Below, one piece after another: positions 7,510-15,803 of a stretch of DNA of 41,296 bases (the first letter of the stretch is position 1; the number at the start of each line of letters is the position of its first letter). A program made the position numbers and the translations under genes. Below the pieces are notes generated by a model, which worked only from the letters and a program-made list of their open reading frames with translations, was not told the origin of the DNA and made no database searches. This DNA comes from Streptomyces sp. ISL-11 (GTDB taxonomy: Bacteria > Actinomycetota > Actinomycetes > Streptomycetales > Streptomycetaceae): NCBI RefSeq assembly GCF_018614525.1, contig NZ_JAGGOL010000031.1:1-41296 (forward strand), in the 5' to 3' direction.

Positions 7510-7569
7510 CGGCCCCGGTGGGGGCGCGCAGGCCGTCCCCTGCCTTTACGCGCGCCGCCACCGGGGCCG
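7510..7569. terminator. Bidirectional hairpin between convergent tetR and MFS genes
   Basis: CGGCCCCGGTGG (7510-7521) pairs with CCACCGGGGCCG (7558-7569), and inside it GGCGCGC (7523-7529) pairs with GCGCGCC (7550-7556). Placed between convergent genes, it can end transcripts from both sides. Confidence 0.75.
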
Positions 7570-7662
7570 TTGTCCCGGGAACCTCGTTTGCCGTTCCGTT
7601 CCCGGGGCCGCCGGCCGGGTGCGCGTCTCCGCTCGTAGCGCGCACCCCGCCGACGGGGTCTG

Positions 7663-9309
7663 TCAGCCGGCCTGCCGGGCCGGCTCCGCGCCGGCCGGGG
7701 CCGACGCCTGGTCGGAGGTCGCCGGGTGGCCGCCGGGGCGGCCCTTCAGCGTGACCTCCTTGATGAAGAGCGTGACGATGAAGGCCAGCAGCGCGCAGGG
7801 CGCCGCGTAGAGGAAGACATCGCCCACGCCGTGGCCCCAGGCGCTCTCGAAGACCGTGCGGATCGGGGCCGGCATGGCGTCCAGCTTCGGGATGCCGCCG
7901 CCCGAGCCGCCCTTGGAGGCGGCCGCCGCGGCCTGCGGGCCGAGCGCGGTGATGCCGTCCTTGACGTAGTCCGTCACGCGGTTGCCGAGCACCGCGCCGA
8001 GCGCCGAGACACCCACCGCGCCACCGAGGGAGCGGAAGAAGGTGACGACGGAGCTGGCGGCACCGAGGTCCTGCGGCGCGACCTGGTTCTGCGAGGCGAG
8101 CACCAGGTTCTGCATCATCATGCCCATGCCGAGGCCGACCAGCGCCATGTAGATCGCCAGGTGCCAGTACGGGGTGTCGTACCGCATCGTGCCCAGCAGT
8201 CCGAGGCCCGCCGTGAGCAGGACGCCGCCGGAGACCAGCCACGCCTTCCAGCGGCCGGTCTTGGTGATGACCTGGCCGGAGATCGTCGACGACAGGAACA
8301 GTCCGCCGATCATCGGGATCGTCATCACGCCCGACATCGTCGGCGACTTGCCGCGGGCGAGCTGGAAGTACTGGGAGAAGAACACGGTGCCGCTGAACAT
8401 CGCGACGCCGACGAAGAGGCTCGCGACCGACGACAGGGTGATCGTCTTGTTGCGGAACAGGCGCAGCGGAATGATCGGCTCCGACGCCTTGGTCTCGACG
8501 AAGAGGAAGATCGCACCGAGCAGGACCGAGCCGGCGACCATGGTGTAGGTCTGCCAGGAGATCCAGTCGTAGTTCTTGCCGGCCAGGGTCACCCAGACCA
8601 GCAGCAGGGTCACCGACGCGGTGATGAAGAACGCGCCCAGCCAGTCGACCTTCACGTCCCGCTTGACCACGGGGAGCTTCAGCGTCTTGTGGAGCACGAT
8701 CAGCGCGATCACGGCGAACGGCACACCCACGTAGAAGCACCAGCGCCAGCCGAGCCAGTCGGTGTCGGTGATGACGCCGCCGAGCAGCGGACCGCCGACG
8801 GTCGCGACGGCGAAGGTGGCGCCGAGGTAACCGCTGTAACGCCCGCGCTCACGAGGGGAGATCATCGCCGCCATCACGATCTGCGCGAGGGCCGACAGAC
8901 CGCCGACGCCGATGCCCTGGACGGCACGGCAGGCGATCAGGGTGCCGGTGTTCTGCGAGAGACCCGCCACGACGGAACCGGCGACATAGATGATCAGGGC
9001 TATCTGGACCAGCAGCTTCTTGCTGAACAGGTCGGAGAGCTTGCCCCAGAGCGGGGTGGACGCGGTCATCGCGAGCAGCGAGGCCGTGACGACCCAGGTG
9101 TACGAGGACTGGCTGCCGTGGAGGTCGGAGATGATCTCGGGCAGGGCGTTGGAGACGATCGTCGAGGACAGGATCGCCACGAACATGCCGAGCAGCAGCC
9201 CGGACAGCGCCTCCATGATCTGCCGGTGCGTCATGGGGGCGTCGGAGCCGGCGTGGCCTCCGTGCTTGGCGTGGCCGCCCCCCACACCGGCGGGTGTGGT
9301 CTTAGCCAT
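7663..9309 (-). CDS. MDR-type MFS transporter (EmrB/QacA-like)
   Basis: 548 residues with a His/Gly-rich cytosolic lead (HAKHGGHAG) followed by 13-14 membrane segments. Motif A reads PLWGKLSDLFSKKLLV, the helix-5 motif is GATFAVATVGGPLLGGV, and helix 1 ends in IVSNALPEIISDL, all typical of proton-driven multidrug exporters. A long periplasmic-type loop (AAAAASKGGSGGG to FESAWGHGVG) precedes the last helix, as in related Streptomyces pumps. Start ATG 9309 lies eight bases after the marR stop codon, so the pair forms a marR-MFS operon; the ribosome site AGGAG is inside the end of marR. In-frame extension to 9918 overlaps marR and is rejected. Confidence 0.92.
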   Translation of the reverse strand: MAKTTPAGVGGGHAKHGGHAGSDAPMTHRQIMEALSGLLLGMFVAILSSTIVSNALPEIISDLHGSQSSYTWVVTASLLAMTASTPLWGKLSDLFSKKLLVQIALIIYVAGSVVAGLSQNTGTLIACRAVQGIGVGGLSALAQIVMAAMISPRERGRYSGYLGATFAVATVGGPLLGGVITDTDWLGWRWCFYVGVPFAVIALIVLHKTLKLPVVKRDVKVDWLGAFFITASVTLLLVWVTLAGKNYDWISWQTYTMVAGSVLLGAIFLFVETKASEPIIPLRLFRNKTITLSSVASLFVGVAMFSGTVFFSQYFQLARGKSPTMSGVMTIPMIGGLFLSSTISGQVITKTGRWKAWLVSGGVLLTAGLGLLGTMRYDTPYWHLAIYMALVGLGMGMMMQNLVLASQNQVAPQDLGAASSVVTFFRSLGGAVGVSALGAVLGNRVTDYVKDGITALGPQAAAAASKGGSGGGIPKLDAMPAPIRTVFESAWGHGVGDVFLYAAPCALLAFIVTLFIKEVTLKGRPGGHPATSDQASAPAGAEPARQAG

Positions 9310-9317
9310 TGAGTTCG

Positions 9318-9881
9318 TTACTCCTGTATCTCCTGGTAGGGGATGGTGTCCCGGAGGGACGCACCGACGGACGCACCGACCGGTGTGCGGGCGGGTGGGG
9401 CCGCTCCGCAGCCGGCCCGCTCGTGGTGCGCGGCCGGCTGGTGCGCGCTGCCGCGGCAGTCGCCGAAGCTCTCGCGCAGTCGGGCCAGCAGCTCGTTCAG
9501 GCGGCTCACGTCGTCGTCCGACCAGTCCTTGAGGCACACGGCGAGCGCCTGCGTGTAGCGGGCGGACACCTCGGCCAGCAGCTCCTCGCCGCGGGGACTG
9601 ATGCTCAGCAGCCGCGACCGCTTGTCGGCCGGGTCGGGGTGCCGCTCCAGCCAGCCGTGATCGGCGGCGTACGCGACATGACGGCTCGTCACTGACATGT
9701 CGATGGCGAGCAGTTCGGCCAGTCTGCCCATGCGCATCTCGCCGTTCTGGCGCAGCAGCGCGAGCAGCCCGGCAGACGCGGGCGAGCACTCCGGTGGCAG
9801 CAGCCGGCCGAGGTCGCGCCGGACGGCGACCACGGCACCGAGCTGCCGGCCGAGCTCCTCGTACTGCTCTTGCGCGGCCAC
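9318..9881 (-). CDS. MarR-family transcriptional regulator
   Basis: 187 residues. The winged-helix core spans about 25-125: SAGLLALLRQNGEMRMGRLAELLAIDMSVTSRHVAYAADHGWLERHPDPADKRSRLL, where the DxRSR wing motif is clear. The C-terminal 40 residues after GDCRGSAH are longer than usual for MarR, low in complexity and unique looking. The start is GTG 9881 behind GGAGGT. It is the first gene of an operon with the MFS exporter; the usual logic is repression relieved by a phenolic or drug ligand. Two copies of GGTTGC-N5-GCAACC in its promoter region support autoregulation. Confidence 0.9.
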   Translation of the reverse strand: MAAQEQYEELGRQLGAVVAVRRDLGRLLPPECSPASAGLLALLRQNGEMRMGRLAELLAIDMSVTSRHVAYAADHGWLERHPDPADKRSRLLSISPRGEELLAEVSARYTQALAVCLKDWSDDDVSRLNELLARLRESFGDCRGSAHQPAAHHERAGCGAAPPARTPVGASVGASLRDTIPYQEIQE

Positions 9882-9899
9882 GCCGACACCTCCAGCTTC

Positions 9900-9916
9900 G
9901 GTTGCTTAGGGCAACC
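9900..9916. promoter_or_regulatory. MarR operator copy 1
   Basis: Perfect inverted repeat GGTTGC-TTAGG-GCAACC, 19 bases upstream of the marR start. Confidence 0.65.
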
Positions 9917-9931
9917 ATAGAAGCAGTGATT

Positions 9932-9948
9932 GGTTGCTGAAGGCAAAC
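9932..9948. promoter_or_regulatory. MarR operator copy 2
   Basis: Near-perfect copy GGTTGC-TGAAG-GCAAAC, centred 32 bp (three helical turns) from copy 1, in AT-richer promoter DNA. Confidence 0.6.
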
Positions 9949-10079
9949 GAAATCGTTCCTTTCCGGGTAAAGGAACCCTCAAGACATCTCCGGCGGGATG
10001 TAAAGCGCCAGGTCGGAGTGGGTGCGGCGCGGTCGTGGCGCAGGGGTGGCCCGGCGAGCGGGGGCCGCGCCCACTTCGC

Positions 10080-10085
10080 TAGGGT
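10080..10085 (+). promoter_or_regulatory. -10 element of a probable leaderless transcript
   Basis: TAGGGT ends eight bases before ATG 10094, and no ribosome site is present, so the transcript probably begins at or next to the start codon. Confidence 0.4.
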
Positions 10086-10093
10086 CCTGGCCT

Positions 10094-10303
10094 ATGGCCA
10101 ACCCCCATCAGCAGAACCCCGAGGGCAGCTACGACCCCGCGGGCAGCACTCAGATGTTCCGCGCCTTCGTCGACGAGGGCACGCCCCGCCGGGCCGCGGC
10201 TCCGGCTCCCGCCCCTTCTTCCGGCCCGCGGGCCGGGGTGATCGTCGGCGTGGTCGTCGCGATCGCGGTGATCGCGGCCGTGGCGTGGCTCGCGCTCGGC
10301 TGA
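10094..10303 (+). CDS. Small single-pass membrane protein, unknown function
   Basis: 69 residues. An acidic/polar lead (QQNPEGSYDPAGSTQMFRAFVDEG) and an Ala/Pro-rich linker are followed by one C-terminal membrane helix (GVIVGVVVAIAVIAAVAWLALG). It is probably tail-anchored with the N-terminus inside the cell. ATG 10094 is preferred over in-frame upstream starts because the peptide before it is compositional noise and because TAGGGT is at leaderless distance. I do not recognise a function; the TQMFRAFVDEG stretch is the only part that looks conserved-like. It converges on the lipoprotein gene with 22 bases between stop codons. Confidence 0.65.
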   Translation: MANPHQQNPEGSYDPAGSTQMFRAFVDEGTPRRAAAPAPAPSSGPRAGVIVGVVVAIAVIAAVAWLALG

Positions 10304-10325
10304 CGGCCCCGTAGAACCGTTTCCC

Positions 10326-11114
10326 TTACGACCACACCGCCGACACGTCCCGCGTCTCGATCCTCATCCCCGGCGGTATGCGCCAGACGTCGACGCATAC
10401 CGTCCAGGTCTTCTCCACCGTCCTCCCCGCGTCGATCGGCGCGGGGAGCGGACGGGTGGAGGACACCGTCGCCCAGTCGGTGCCGAGCGGGCCGATGACG
10501 TGGGTGCCGAAGGTGACGGTGCCCGCGGTGGCCGGGCGGTCTCCGGTGTTGGTGAACGGGACGGTGACCTCCTCGCACCACGGCCATGTGCCGGGGGTGC
10601 GGCGCGGCGTTCCCACGGTGATGCTCGCGGGCCGGCCGGGGCGGGTGCCGCTCGCCGAGGGCGAAGGGTCCGAGGGTGCGGAGGGGTGCGACGGTCCGTT
10701 GCCGCCGGCCGGGTCGCGGTGAGGCGCGGAGGGTGTGGAGCCGTCGGCCGTGCCGCCGGGGCGCCCGGGTGTGCGCGCGGCCGGATGGCCGGGGTTGCCT
10801 GCCGAGGTCGTCGGCGGCCCCGAGGGGCTCGGCGGGGGCGGGGGAGAAGTCTTCGAGGGGTCCGGCGCGGGGGAGCTTCCGGAGGCAGATGCGGAACCTG
10901 AAGGTCCGGTTGTGCCGCCGTCCAGCGGGACCAGCTCCACGCCCCCCTTCGGTGGCACGGCCCCGTCCACCGAGCGGGACGAACCGGGTCCGGCGGCCCC
11001 CGTCGCGACATAGCCGTCGCGGTCGCTTCCGCCACATCCGGCGAGCAGTGCGCCCAGGGCGAGTGCGGCGGCTCCGGCGGTGGCGGAGGCGGAGACGATC
11101 GTCTTCCGTCGCAT
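10326..11114 (-). CDS. Secreted lipoprotein with Pro/Ser-rich linker
   Basis: 262 residues. The lipoprotein signal peptide ends in a clear lipobox (ALLAGC, Cys about residue 27), so the mature protein should be anchored to the outer face of the membrane. Residues about 65-165 are a Pro/Ser/Gly/Thr-rich low-complexity linker of the sort that spans the cell wall. The C-terminal about 95 residues (PASITVGTPRRTPGTWPWCEEVTVPFTNTGDRPATAGTVTFGTHV onward) look like a beta-sandwich domain with two cysteines that may pair. No enzyme motif is seen. There is no ribosome site, so a leaderless transcript is possible. It lies 110 bases downstream of the sigma-factor gene on the same strand. Confidence 0.75.
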   Translation of the reverse strand: MRRKTIVSASATAGAAALALGALLAGCGGSDRDGYVATGAAGPGSSRSVDGAVPPKGGVELVPLDGGTTGPSGSASASGSSPAPDPSKTSPPPPPSPSGPPTTSAGNPGHPAARTPGRPGGTADGSTPSAPHRDPAGGNGPSHPSAPSDPSPSASGTRPGRPASITVGTPRRTPGTWPWCEEVTVPFTNTGDRPATAGTVTFGTHVIGPLGTDWATVSSTRPLPAPIDAGRTVEKTWTVCVDVWRIPPGMRIETRDVSAVWS

Positions 11115-11224
11115 CGGCCCAGTGTGGCTGACGGTCCGTCAGGTGTACATATCCCGCAGCGGATACGGATACGGACGAGGCCCCCGTGTTACGGCCCGGT
11201 CGTCCGTACCGCCGTACCGCCGGC

Positions 11225-12058
11225 TCAGTCGGCGATCAGCCCTTCCCGGAGCTGGGACAGCGTCCGCGTCAGGAGCCGCGAGACGTGCATCTGTGAGATG
11301 CCGACCTCCTCGCCGATCTGCGACTGCGTCATGTTGGCGAAGAAGCGCAGCATGATGATCTGCCGCTCGCGCGGCGGCAGCTTGGCCAGCAGGGGCTTGA
11401 GCGACTCGCGGTACTCGACGCCCTCCAGCGCGCTGTCCTCGTAACCCAGGCGGTCCGCGAGGGAGCCCTCGCCGCCGTCGTCCTCGGGCGAGGGGGAGTC
11501 CAGTGAACTGGCGGTGTAGGCGTTGCCCACGGCCAGACCGTCGACGACGTCGTCCTCCGAGACGCCCAGGCACAGGGCCAGTTCGGGGACGGTCGGCGAG
11601 CGGTCGAGCTTCTGGGCGAGCTCGTCGCTGGCCTTGGTCAGGGCCAGCCGGAGCTCCTGGAGCCGGCGCGGCACGCGCACGGACCAGCTGGTGTCGCGGA
11701 AGAAGCGCTTGATCTCCCCGACGACGGTCGGCATCGCGAAGGTCGGGAATTCCACCCCGCGTTCGCAGTCGAACCGGTCGATCGCCTTGATCAGGCCGAT
11801 GGTGCCGACCTGGACGATGTCCTCCATCGGTTCGTTGCGGCTGCGGAAGCGGGCCGCGGCGTACCGCACGAGGGGGAGGTTGAGCTCGATGAGGGTGTCG
11901 CGGACGTACGTGCGCTCCGCGCTGTCCCTGTCGAGCGCGGCGAGCCGCAGGAAGAGCGAGCGGGAGAGGGTGCGGGTGTCGATGGCTTCGCAGTCGTCGA
12001 GCACGGCGTGCGGTGCGTCGTTGGCGAGCACCTTCGCGCTGCCCAGGTCTACGGACAT
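11225..12058 (-). CDS. SigB/SigF-family RNA polymerase sigma factor
   Basis: 277 residues covering regions 2-4. Region 2 reads [37 protein letters not shown] and [20 protein letters not shown]. Region 3 runs through VPRRLQELRLALTKASDELAQ. Region 4 has the helix-turn-helix [21 protein letters not shown]. The sequence belongs to the stress/sporulation sigma group controlled by anti-sigma and STAS proteins. The start is ATG 12058 after AAGGGGGTGGC. A second close paralogue follows upstream, matching my memory of the sigN-sigF pair of S. coelicolor, but I cannot assign which is which. Upstream TTGACG (12199-12194) with CATGTG 17 bases on is a tentative promoter. Confidence 0.92.
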   Translation of the reverse strand: MSVDLGSAKVLANDAPHAVLDDCEAIDTRTLSRSLFLRLAALDRDSAERTYVRDTLIELNLPLVRYAAARFRSRNEPMEDIVQVGTIGLIKAIDRFDCERGVEFPTFAMPTVVGEIKRFFRDTSWSVRVPRRLQELRLALTKASDELAQKLDRSPTVPELALCLGVSEDDVVDGLAVGNAYTASSLDSPSPEDDGGEGSLADRLGYEDSALEGVEYRESLKPLLAKLPPRERQIIMLRFFANMTQSQIGEEVGISQMHVSRLLTRTLSQLREGLIAD

Positions 12059-12245
12059 GCCACCCCCTTGAGGTCGCGGACGGGTCACAGCAACACCCTC
12101 GTGCGAGGGGTTCAGCCTCCACCTGAATACCGGAGGCCGGGCTGTGGCAAACGCAGTTCCAGCAGAATGTCACATGTCGGCAACACGCTGTAGCGTCAAG
12201 TCGACATATCTGCCCACTGACATCAGGGCCCGTCACCCTTGAGGA

Positions 12246-13346
12246 TTAGGCATCGATTCGATTTGCGGAACGCAGCCGGGCGAAGCTGCGGGACAGCAGC
12301 CGGGACACGTGCATCTGGGAGACGCCCAGCTCGGCGCTGATCTGCGACTGGGTCAGGTTGCTGTAGTAGCGCAGCAGCAGGATGCGCTGTTCGCGCTCCG
12401 GCAGCTGGACGAGCAGGTGGCGCACGAGGTCGCGGTGTTCGACCCCGGCGAGGGCCGGGTCCTCGTAGCCGAGCCGGTCCAGCAGTCCCGGCAGTCCGTC
12501 GCCCTCCTGGGCGGCCTCCAGCGAGGTGGCGTGGTACGACCGGCCGGCCTCGATGCAGGCCAGCACCTCTTCCTCCGGGATCCGCAGCCGCTCGGCGATC
12601 TCCGAGGTGGTGGGCGTGCGGCCGTGCAGCACCGTCAGGTCCTCGCTCGCGCCGTTGACCTGGACCCACAGCTCGTGCAGCCGGCGCGGGACGTGGACGG
12701 TGCGGACGTTGTCGCGGAAGTAGCGCTTGATCTCGCCGACGACGGTGGGCATGGCGAAGGTCGGGAACTGCACCCCCCGGTCGGGGTCGAAGCGGTCGAT
12801 GGCGTTGATGAGGCCGATGGTGCCGACCTGGACCACGTCCTCCATGGGCTCGTTGCGACTGCGAAAGCGGGCGGCGGCGTAGCGCACGAGGGGGAGGTTG
12901 GCCTCGATCAGGGCGGCGCGTACGCGCGTGTGCTCCGGCGTGCCGGGCTCCAGGGTGACGAACTCCTTGAAGAGCACCTGGGTCAGGGCCCTCGCGTCCG
13001 CGCCGCGGCTCCTGGGATGGCCGTCGGCGGTGTCGGACGGGTCGGGGGGCTCGGCGGCGCGGGCGGCCGGCGGGGCGGCCTCCGGGGCGGCCTCCGCGGT
13101 GTTGGCGCCGGTGTCGCCGGGAGCGGTCGCGGGAGGCTCCGCGGAGGGGGCCTCGGGAGGGGCCGGAGAAGGGGTCGTGGGGGCGTCCGCGGCTCTCACC
13201 TCGGCGGTGGCCGCGGGCTCGGCGGAAGCGCCCGCCGGAGCCGCCCTGCGGGCGGTCGTGGCGGCGGCGGGAGTGGCGGACCGGGGGACGGTCCCGTCGG
13301 CGGTCTCGGGAGTGGCTTCTGGGACGGTACGGGCCGACACGGTCAC
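12246..13346 (-). CDS. SigF-family sigma factor with long Ala/Pro-rich N-terminal extension
   Basis: 366 residues. The C-terminal 240 are a standard SigB/SigF-type factor ([46 protein letters not shown], then [25 protein letters not shown]). The first about 115 residues are almost only Ala, Pro, Thr, Glu and Ser, which family members of 260-290 residues lack. The start is GTG 13346 (GVTVSARTV), five bases after AAGG; an upstream TTG would add ten residues. It is 187 bases upstream of the paralogous sigma gene, with separate leader sequence, so they may be transcribed independently. A role in late development or stress is inferred from the family. Confidence 0.9.
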   Translation of the reverse strand: MTVSARTVPEATPETADGTVPRSATPAAATTARRAAPAGASAEPAATAEVRAADAPTTPSPAPPEAPSAEPPATAPGDTGANTAEAAPEAAPPAARAAEPPDPSDTADGHPRSRGADARALTQVLFKEFVTLEPGTPEHTRVRAALIEANLPLVRYAAARFRSRNEPMEDVVQVGTIGLINAIDRFDPDRGVQFPTFAMPTVVGEIKRYFRDNVRTVHVPRRLHELWVQVNGASEDLTVLHGRTPTTSEIAERLRIPEEEVLACIEAGRSYHATSLEAAQEGDGLPGLLDRLGYEDPALAGVEHRDLVRHLLVQLPEREQRILLLRYYSNLTQSQISAELGVSQMHVSRLLSRSFARLRSANRIDA

Positions 13347-13445
13347 GCCACCCTTCACGGTCAACTCATCCGGCAAAAGCGGTCATAGCATCACAAGACA
13401 TGTGCACTGTGTGCAAGCACCGCATAACGCCGTGTTGGCGCGAAA

Positions 13446-13476
13446 CAGGCCCTCCGCCGGGGCGGCGGAGGGCCTG
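13446..13476 (-). terminator. Hairpin terminator after the Dabb gene
   Basis: Perfect 13-bp stem CAGGCCCTCCGCC / GGCGGAGGGCCTG around a GGGGC loop, about 58 bases beyond the Dabb stop codon and upstream of the sigma gene. Confidence 0.85.
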
Positions 13477-13533
13477 CTGTGGCTGGTCTGGAACGGAGTG
13501 TCGACCGAGGTCGGAGGGGACCGCGAGAACCGC

Positions 13534-13827
13534 TCAGAACGGGTAGTCGGCGATCACCCAAGTGGCGAATTCACGCCACTGCGCGACGCCCGCCTGGTGG
13601 GCGGGGTGGTCGAGGTAGCGCTGGAGCGCGGCGGCGTCCTCGACGGCGGAGTTGATCGCGAAGTCATAGGCGATCGGGCGGTCCGAGATGTTCCAGGCGC
13701 ACTCCCAGAACCGCAGGTCGGGGATGGCCTGGCCGAGCTTCTCGAACGCCTGCACGCCGGCGACGACGCGCTGGTCGTCGCGCTCGACGCCCTCGTTGAG
13801 CTTGAACAGGACGAGGTGACGGATCAC
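13534..13827 (-). CDS. Dabb (stress-responsive A/B-barrel) family protein
   Basis: 97 residues, the usual size of a single dimeric alpha/beta-barrel ferredoxin-fold domain. It opens MIRHLVLFKLNEGV and contains the conserved PDLRFWECAWNISDRPIAYDFAINSAVED and LDHPAHQAGVAQW segments (the H-P-x-H motif). The family includes stress proteins and some polyketide or olivetolate-type cyclases; a small-molecule role cannot be specified. The start is GTG 13827 behind GAGGG, ten bases after the stop codon of the 54-residue membrane protein gene, so the two form an operon. It is cytosolic. Confidence 0.88.
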   Translation of the reverse strand: MIRHLVLFKLNEGVERDDQRVVAGVQAFEKLGQAIPDLRFWECAWNISDRPIAYDFAINSAVEDAAALQRYLDHPAHQAGVAQWREFATWVIADYPF

Positions 13828-13837
13828 GGGTCTGCCC

Positions 13838-14002
13838 TCAGTTGATCAGCTGGGTCATGAACTCGCCGACGCTCTTGGCGGCGTCCGAGATGCCCTCGAA
13901 CCCTATCTGGACGAGCTCGGCCGACCGGGCGGGGGAGTGGATGATCGTGTATGCCACAAAGATGATGACGGCGTAGAGCGCGATCTTCTTCGCCTTGTCC
14001 AC
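13838..14002 (-). CDS. 54-residue membrane protein coupled to Dabb gene
   Basis: Protein VDKAKKIALYAVIIFVAYTI, then IHSPARSAELVQIGFEGISD, then AAKSVGEFMTQLIN. It has a basic N-terminus, one membrane helix (residues about 7-22) and an amphipathic C-terminal part. The start is GTG 14002 with GGGGAGG nine bases upstream; the stop is TGA at 13838-13840. Codon usage is normal for Streptomyces, and the ten-base gap to the Dabb start indicates co-translation. No function is recognised; it may anchor or partner the Dabb protein. It is shorter than typical gene-finder cut-offs. Confidence 0.75.
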   Translation of the reverse strand: MDKAKKIALYAVIIFVAYTIIHSPARSAELVQIGFEGISDAAKSVGEFMTQLIN

Positions 14003-14692
14003 GGCGCGCGGCCTCCCCTGTTGTCCCCGGTGCCTCGACGGTCGCTGCGGTCGCTTCTGTCACCGCCGTCGCTACGGTCGCGAGAGTCTAACCGCACGTA
14101 TGGCCGAATGCCGGGAGGTGGCCTCGGAGCGGCCCTCCTCACCGGGCCTTTAAGGACCAAAGGCCCGGCAAGGCGGGCCCTTCGGCCGCGCGTCGCGCTC
14201 CGGCGGGGGAGCAGGATGGAGGGCGTGGCCCCCGGATCTGGCAGGAATCCGCCGGGCCGGGGACATGACCTCACTGCGGGGTCCGGGCCGCGCTTCCCCC
14301 CGACCGCGGCCCGTGCTTGGAGGCATGTCCTCGTCGGGGGAAGCGGCTTGTCCCCCCGGACGCCGCTTCCCCCGTCCCGCACTTTCCGACCCCGACCCCG
14401 CCCCCGCCGCCGCGCTTTTTGCCCCGCCCCTCCCGGGCCCGCGCCTTCCGCCGGCCGCCGGTCGCGCCGCGCGCCCCGCGCGCATCACCTCACCCCGCCG
14501 CGCGCCTGAGCCCCTCAGTGCTCCCGGTATTCGCCCGTCTCCCCCGGACGGCGGTCGCCGATCTTCCTCTCTTCCCGTCGTTCGTCCCATCGGTGCGATC
14601 ACAGCTTTGCGACGAAGGTGAGATTCCCCTACTGCCGGGGCACCAGAAAGGTAGACGGCATATGCGGCCGAGGGAGGTCGGTGAGGGACCAC
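14003..14692. other. Long divergent intergenic region
   Basis: 690 bases without a supported gene between the minus-strand small-protein operon and the plus-strand STAS gene. It contains GCGACCG-type short repeats near 14035-14085, a TAGACT hexamer (minus strand, about 14090-14085) that may be the -10 of the small-protein operon, a 10-bp hairpin at 14142-14168, and a C-rich stretch at 14280-14560. The 3' end becomes AT-richer: TTGCGA (14607-14612) and TACTGC (14630-14635), 17 bases apart, may be the STAS promoter. Confidence 0.5.
14142..14168. terminator. Hairpin of uncertain role
   Basis: CCGGGCCTTT pairs with AAAGGCCCGG around a 7-base loop. It lies between divergently read genes, so it is not at a gene end; it could be a leader hairpin or a relic. 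Confidence 0.4.
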
Positions 14693-15082
14693 ATGGGCGC
14701 GGACGAGCCCGCCTTTGCCTTGCGCGAGCGCGTGGCATGCGGTGCGATCATCATTGAACTGCTCGGAGAAATAGATATTTTGGCGGATCAGCTGCTCGGT
14801 CCGCGCGTGGACACGCTGACGGAACGCTTCCGGGCGGATATCGTCATCGATCTCCGCCGGGTGACCTTTCTGGACGCGAGCGGTCTGCGGCTGCTGCTGA
14901 GAGCCCGTCACCGGGTGAACAGCCGCGGTGGCCGGCTCAGGCTCGTACGGGGCGTGCCACGGGTGTCCCGGGTCATGCGGATCGCCGGGGTCGAGAGCGG
15001 GTTCACTGTCGTGGACGTGTTTCCGGCCGTACGGGCTGATGCCGGGGGCGCGGAGCCGCGGGATGGCAGTGTGCCGGCCTAG
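14693..15082 (+). CDS. STAS-domain anti-sigma factor antagonist
   Basis: 129 residues. It has the single-STAS fold of SpoIIAA/RsbV/BldG relatives: ACGAIIIELLGEIDILADQLL, then ADIVIDLRRVTFLDASGLRLLLRARHRV. The phosphorylatable serine sits in the canonical DASG motif (about Ser63), so it should be switched by an RsbW-type kinase: unphosphorylated it releases a sigma factor. The start is ATG 14693, five bases after GAGGG; a GTG four codons upstream is an alternative. It lies near the two SigF-family genes, and control of one of them is plausible but not shown. Its 3' end meets a palindromic element shared with the convergent second STAS gene. Confidence 0.87.
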   Translation: MGADEPAFALRERVACGAIIIELLGEIDILADQLLGPRVDTLTERFRADIVIDLRRVTFLDASGLRLLLRARHRVNSRGGRLRLVRGVPRVSRVMRIAGVESGFTVVDVFPAVRADAGGAEPRDGSVPA

Positions 15083-15130
15083 GCGGTGCGCGGCGGGTCT
15101 TCGGCTGCGGGCCGTCTTTGCCGCGTGGCC

Positions 15131-15254
15131 GCCTGCGGCGGCGGGCGCCCTGCGGGCGCGTCCTCAATCGCCGGACGGGCTTGATTCGGCTGGGTTCAGC
15201 CACCTTCAGCCCGTCCGGCGTTTGAGGACACCACCGCGCAGCGGGGGTGCACAC
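15131..15254. repeat. Palindromic intergenic element, copy A
   Basis: Arms at 15161-15181 (TCCTCAATCGCCGGACGGGCT) and 15208-15228 pair with one mismatch, and an inner GGCTG/CAGCC hairpin sits in the loop. Flanks GCCTGCGGCGGCGGGCGCCC and GCGCAGCGGGGGTGCAC recur, inverted, around copy B at 27.1 kb. It lies between convergent STAS genes and can act as a two-way terminator. Confidence 0.85.
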
Positions 15255-15262
15255 GACACCGC

Positions 15263-15610
15263 TCAGCCCGCCGGAGGCAGGGGCATTTCGTCCAGGCTGC
15301 GGTAGAGCGGCATGACCTCACGCAGTCCCGTCAGCGTGAAGACCTTCCTCGTCAGCGGGGCCGGGGCCACCACGTACAGCGCCATTCCCTTGGTCCGCGC
15401 GAGGTTTCTGGCCTCGACCAGCACCGAGAGCGCGGTCGCCGTGGCGAAACGGGACGCCGAGAGATCGGCGACCAGCGTGCGGCAGACATCGCCGTGCGTG
15501 CGAATGGCGGTGCGCAGGGCGTCGCGTATCCCGGGTGCGTTCTCGATGTCGACCACGTCGGGGAAGGTCACCACGCAGTGGACGGACATGACGCGGGTGG
15601 GCACCTTCAT
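15263..15610 (-). CDS. STAS-domain protein with degenerate phosphorylation motif
   Basis: 115 residues. It shows the STAS pattern (HCVVTFPDVVDIENAPGIRDALRTAI, then RTLVADLSASRFATATALSVLVEARN, then APAPLTRKVFTLTGL). Where antagonists have F-L-D-S-S-G-L, this protein has F-A-T-A-T-A-L: the phospho-acceptor serine aligns with Thr59 and the conserved Asp and Gly are lost. It may therefore be unregulated, use Thr, or bind a partner without a phosphorylation switch. The start is ATG 15610 behind AGAGGA. It is convergent with the canonical STAS gene. Confidence 0.8.
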   Translation of the reverse strand: MKVPTRVMSVHCVVTFPDVVDIENAPGIRDALRTAIRTHGDVCRTLVADLSASRFATATALSVLVEARNLARTKGMALYVVAPAPLTRKVFTLTGLREVMPLYRSLDEMPLPPAG

Positions 15611-15803
15611 GAGGTCCTCTTCAGGATGCTGCCTGGCGACCTGGAGAAAGCTGATTATCGATCTTCTCCGTCTTCTTCGGTGCTTCTCGATTCAGTTGGG
15701 CCGAGAGAATTCCACCACATTCGGCGTCGTCTCCAAGTAAAAGCGAGGACATTCGGGTGAAGGGGCCTGCCGCGCCGGTAGAATTCCCGCCCCCGTCCGG
15801 GCC

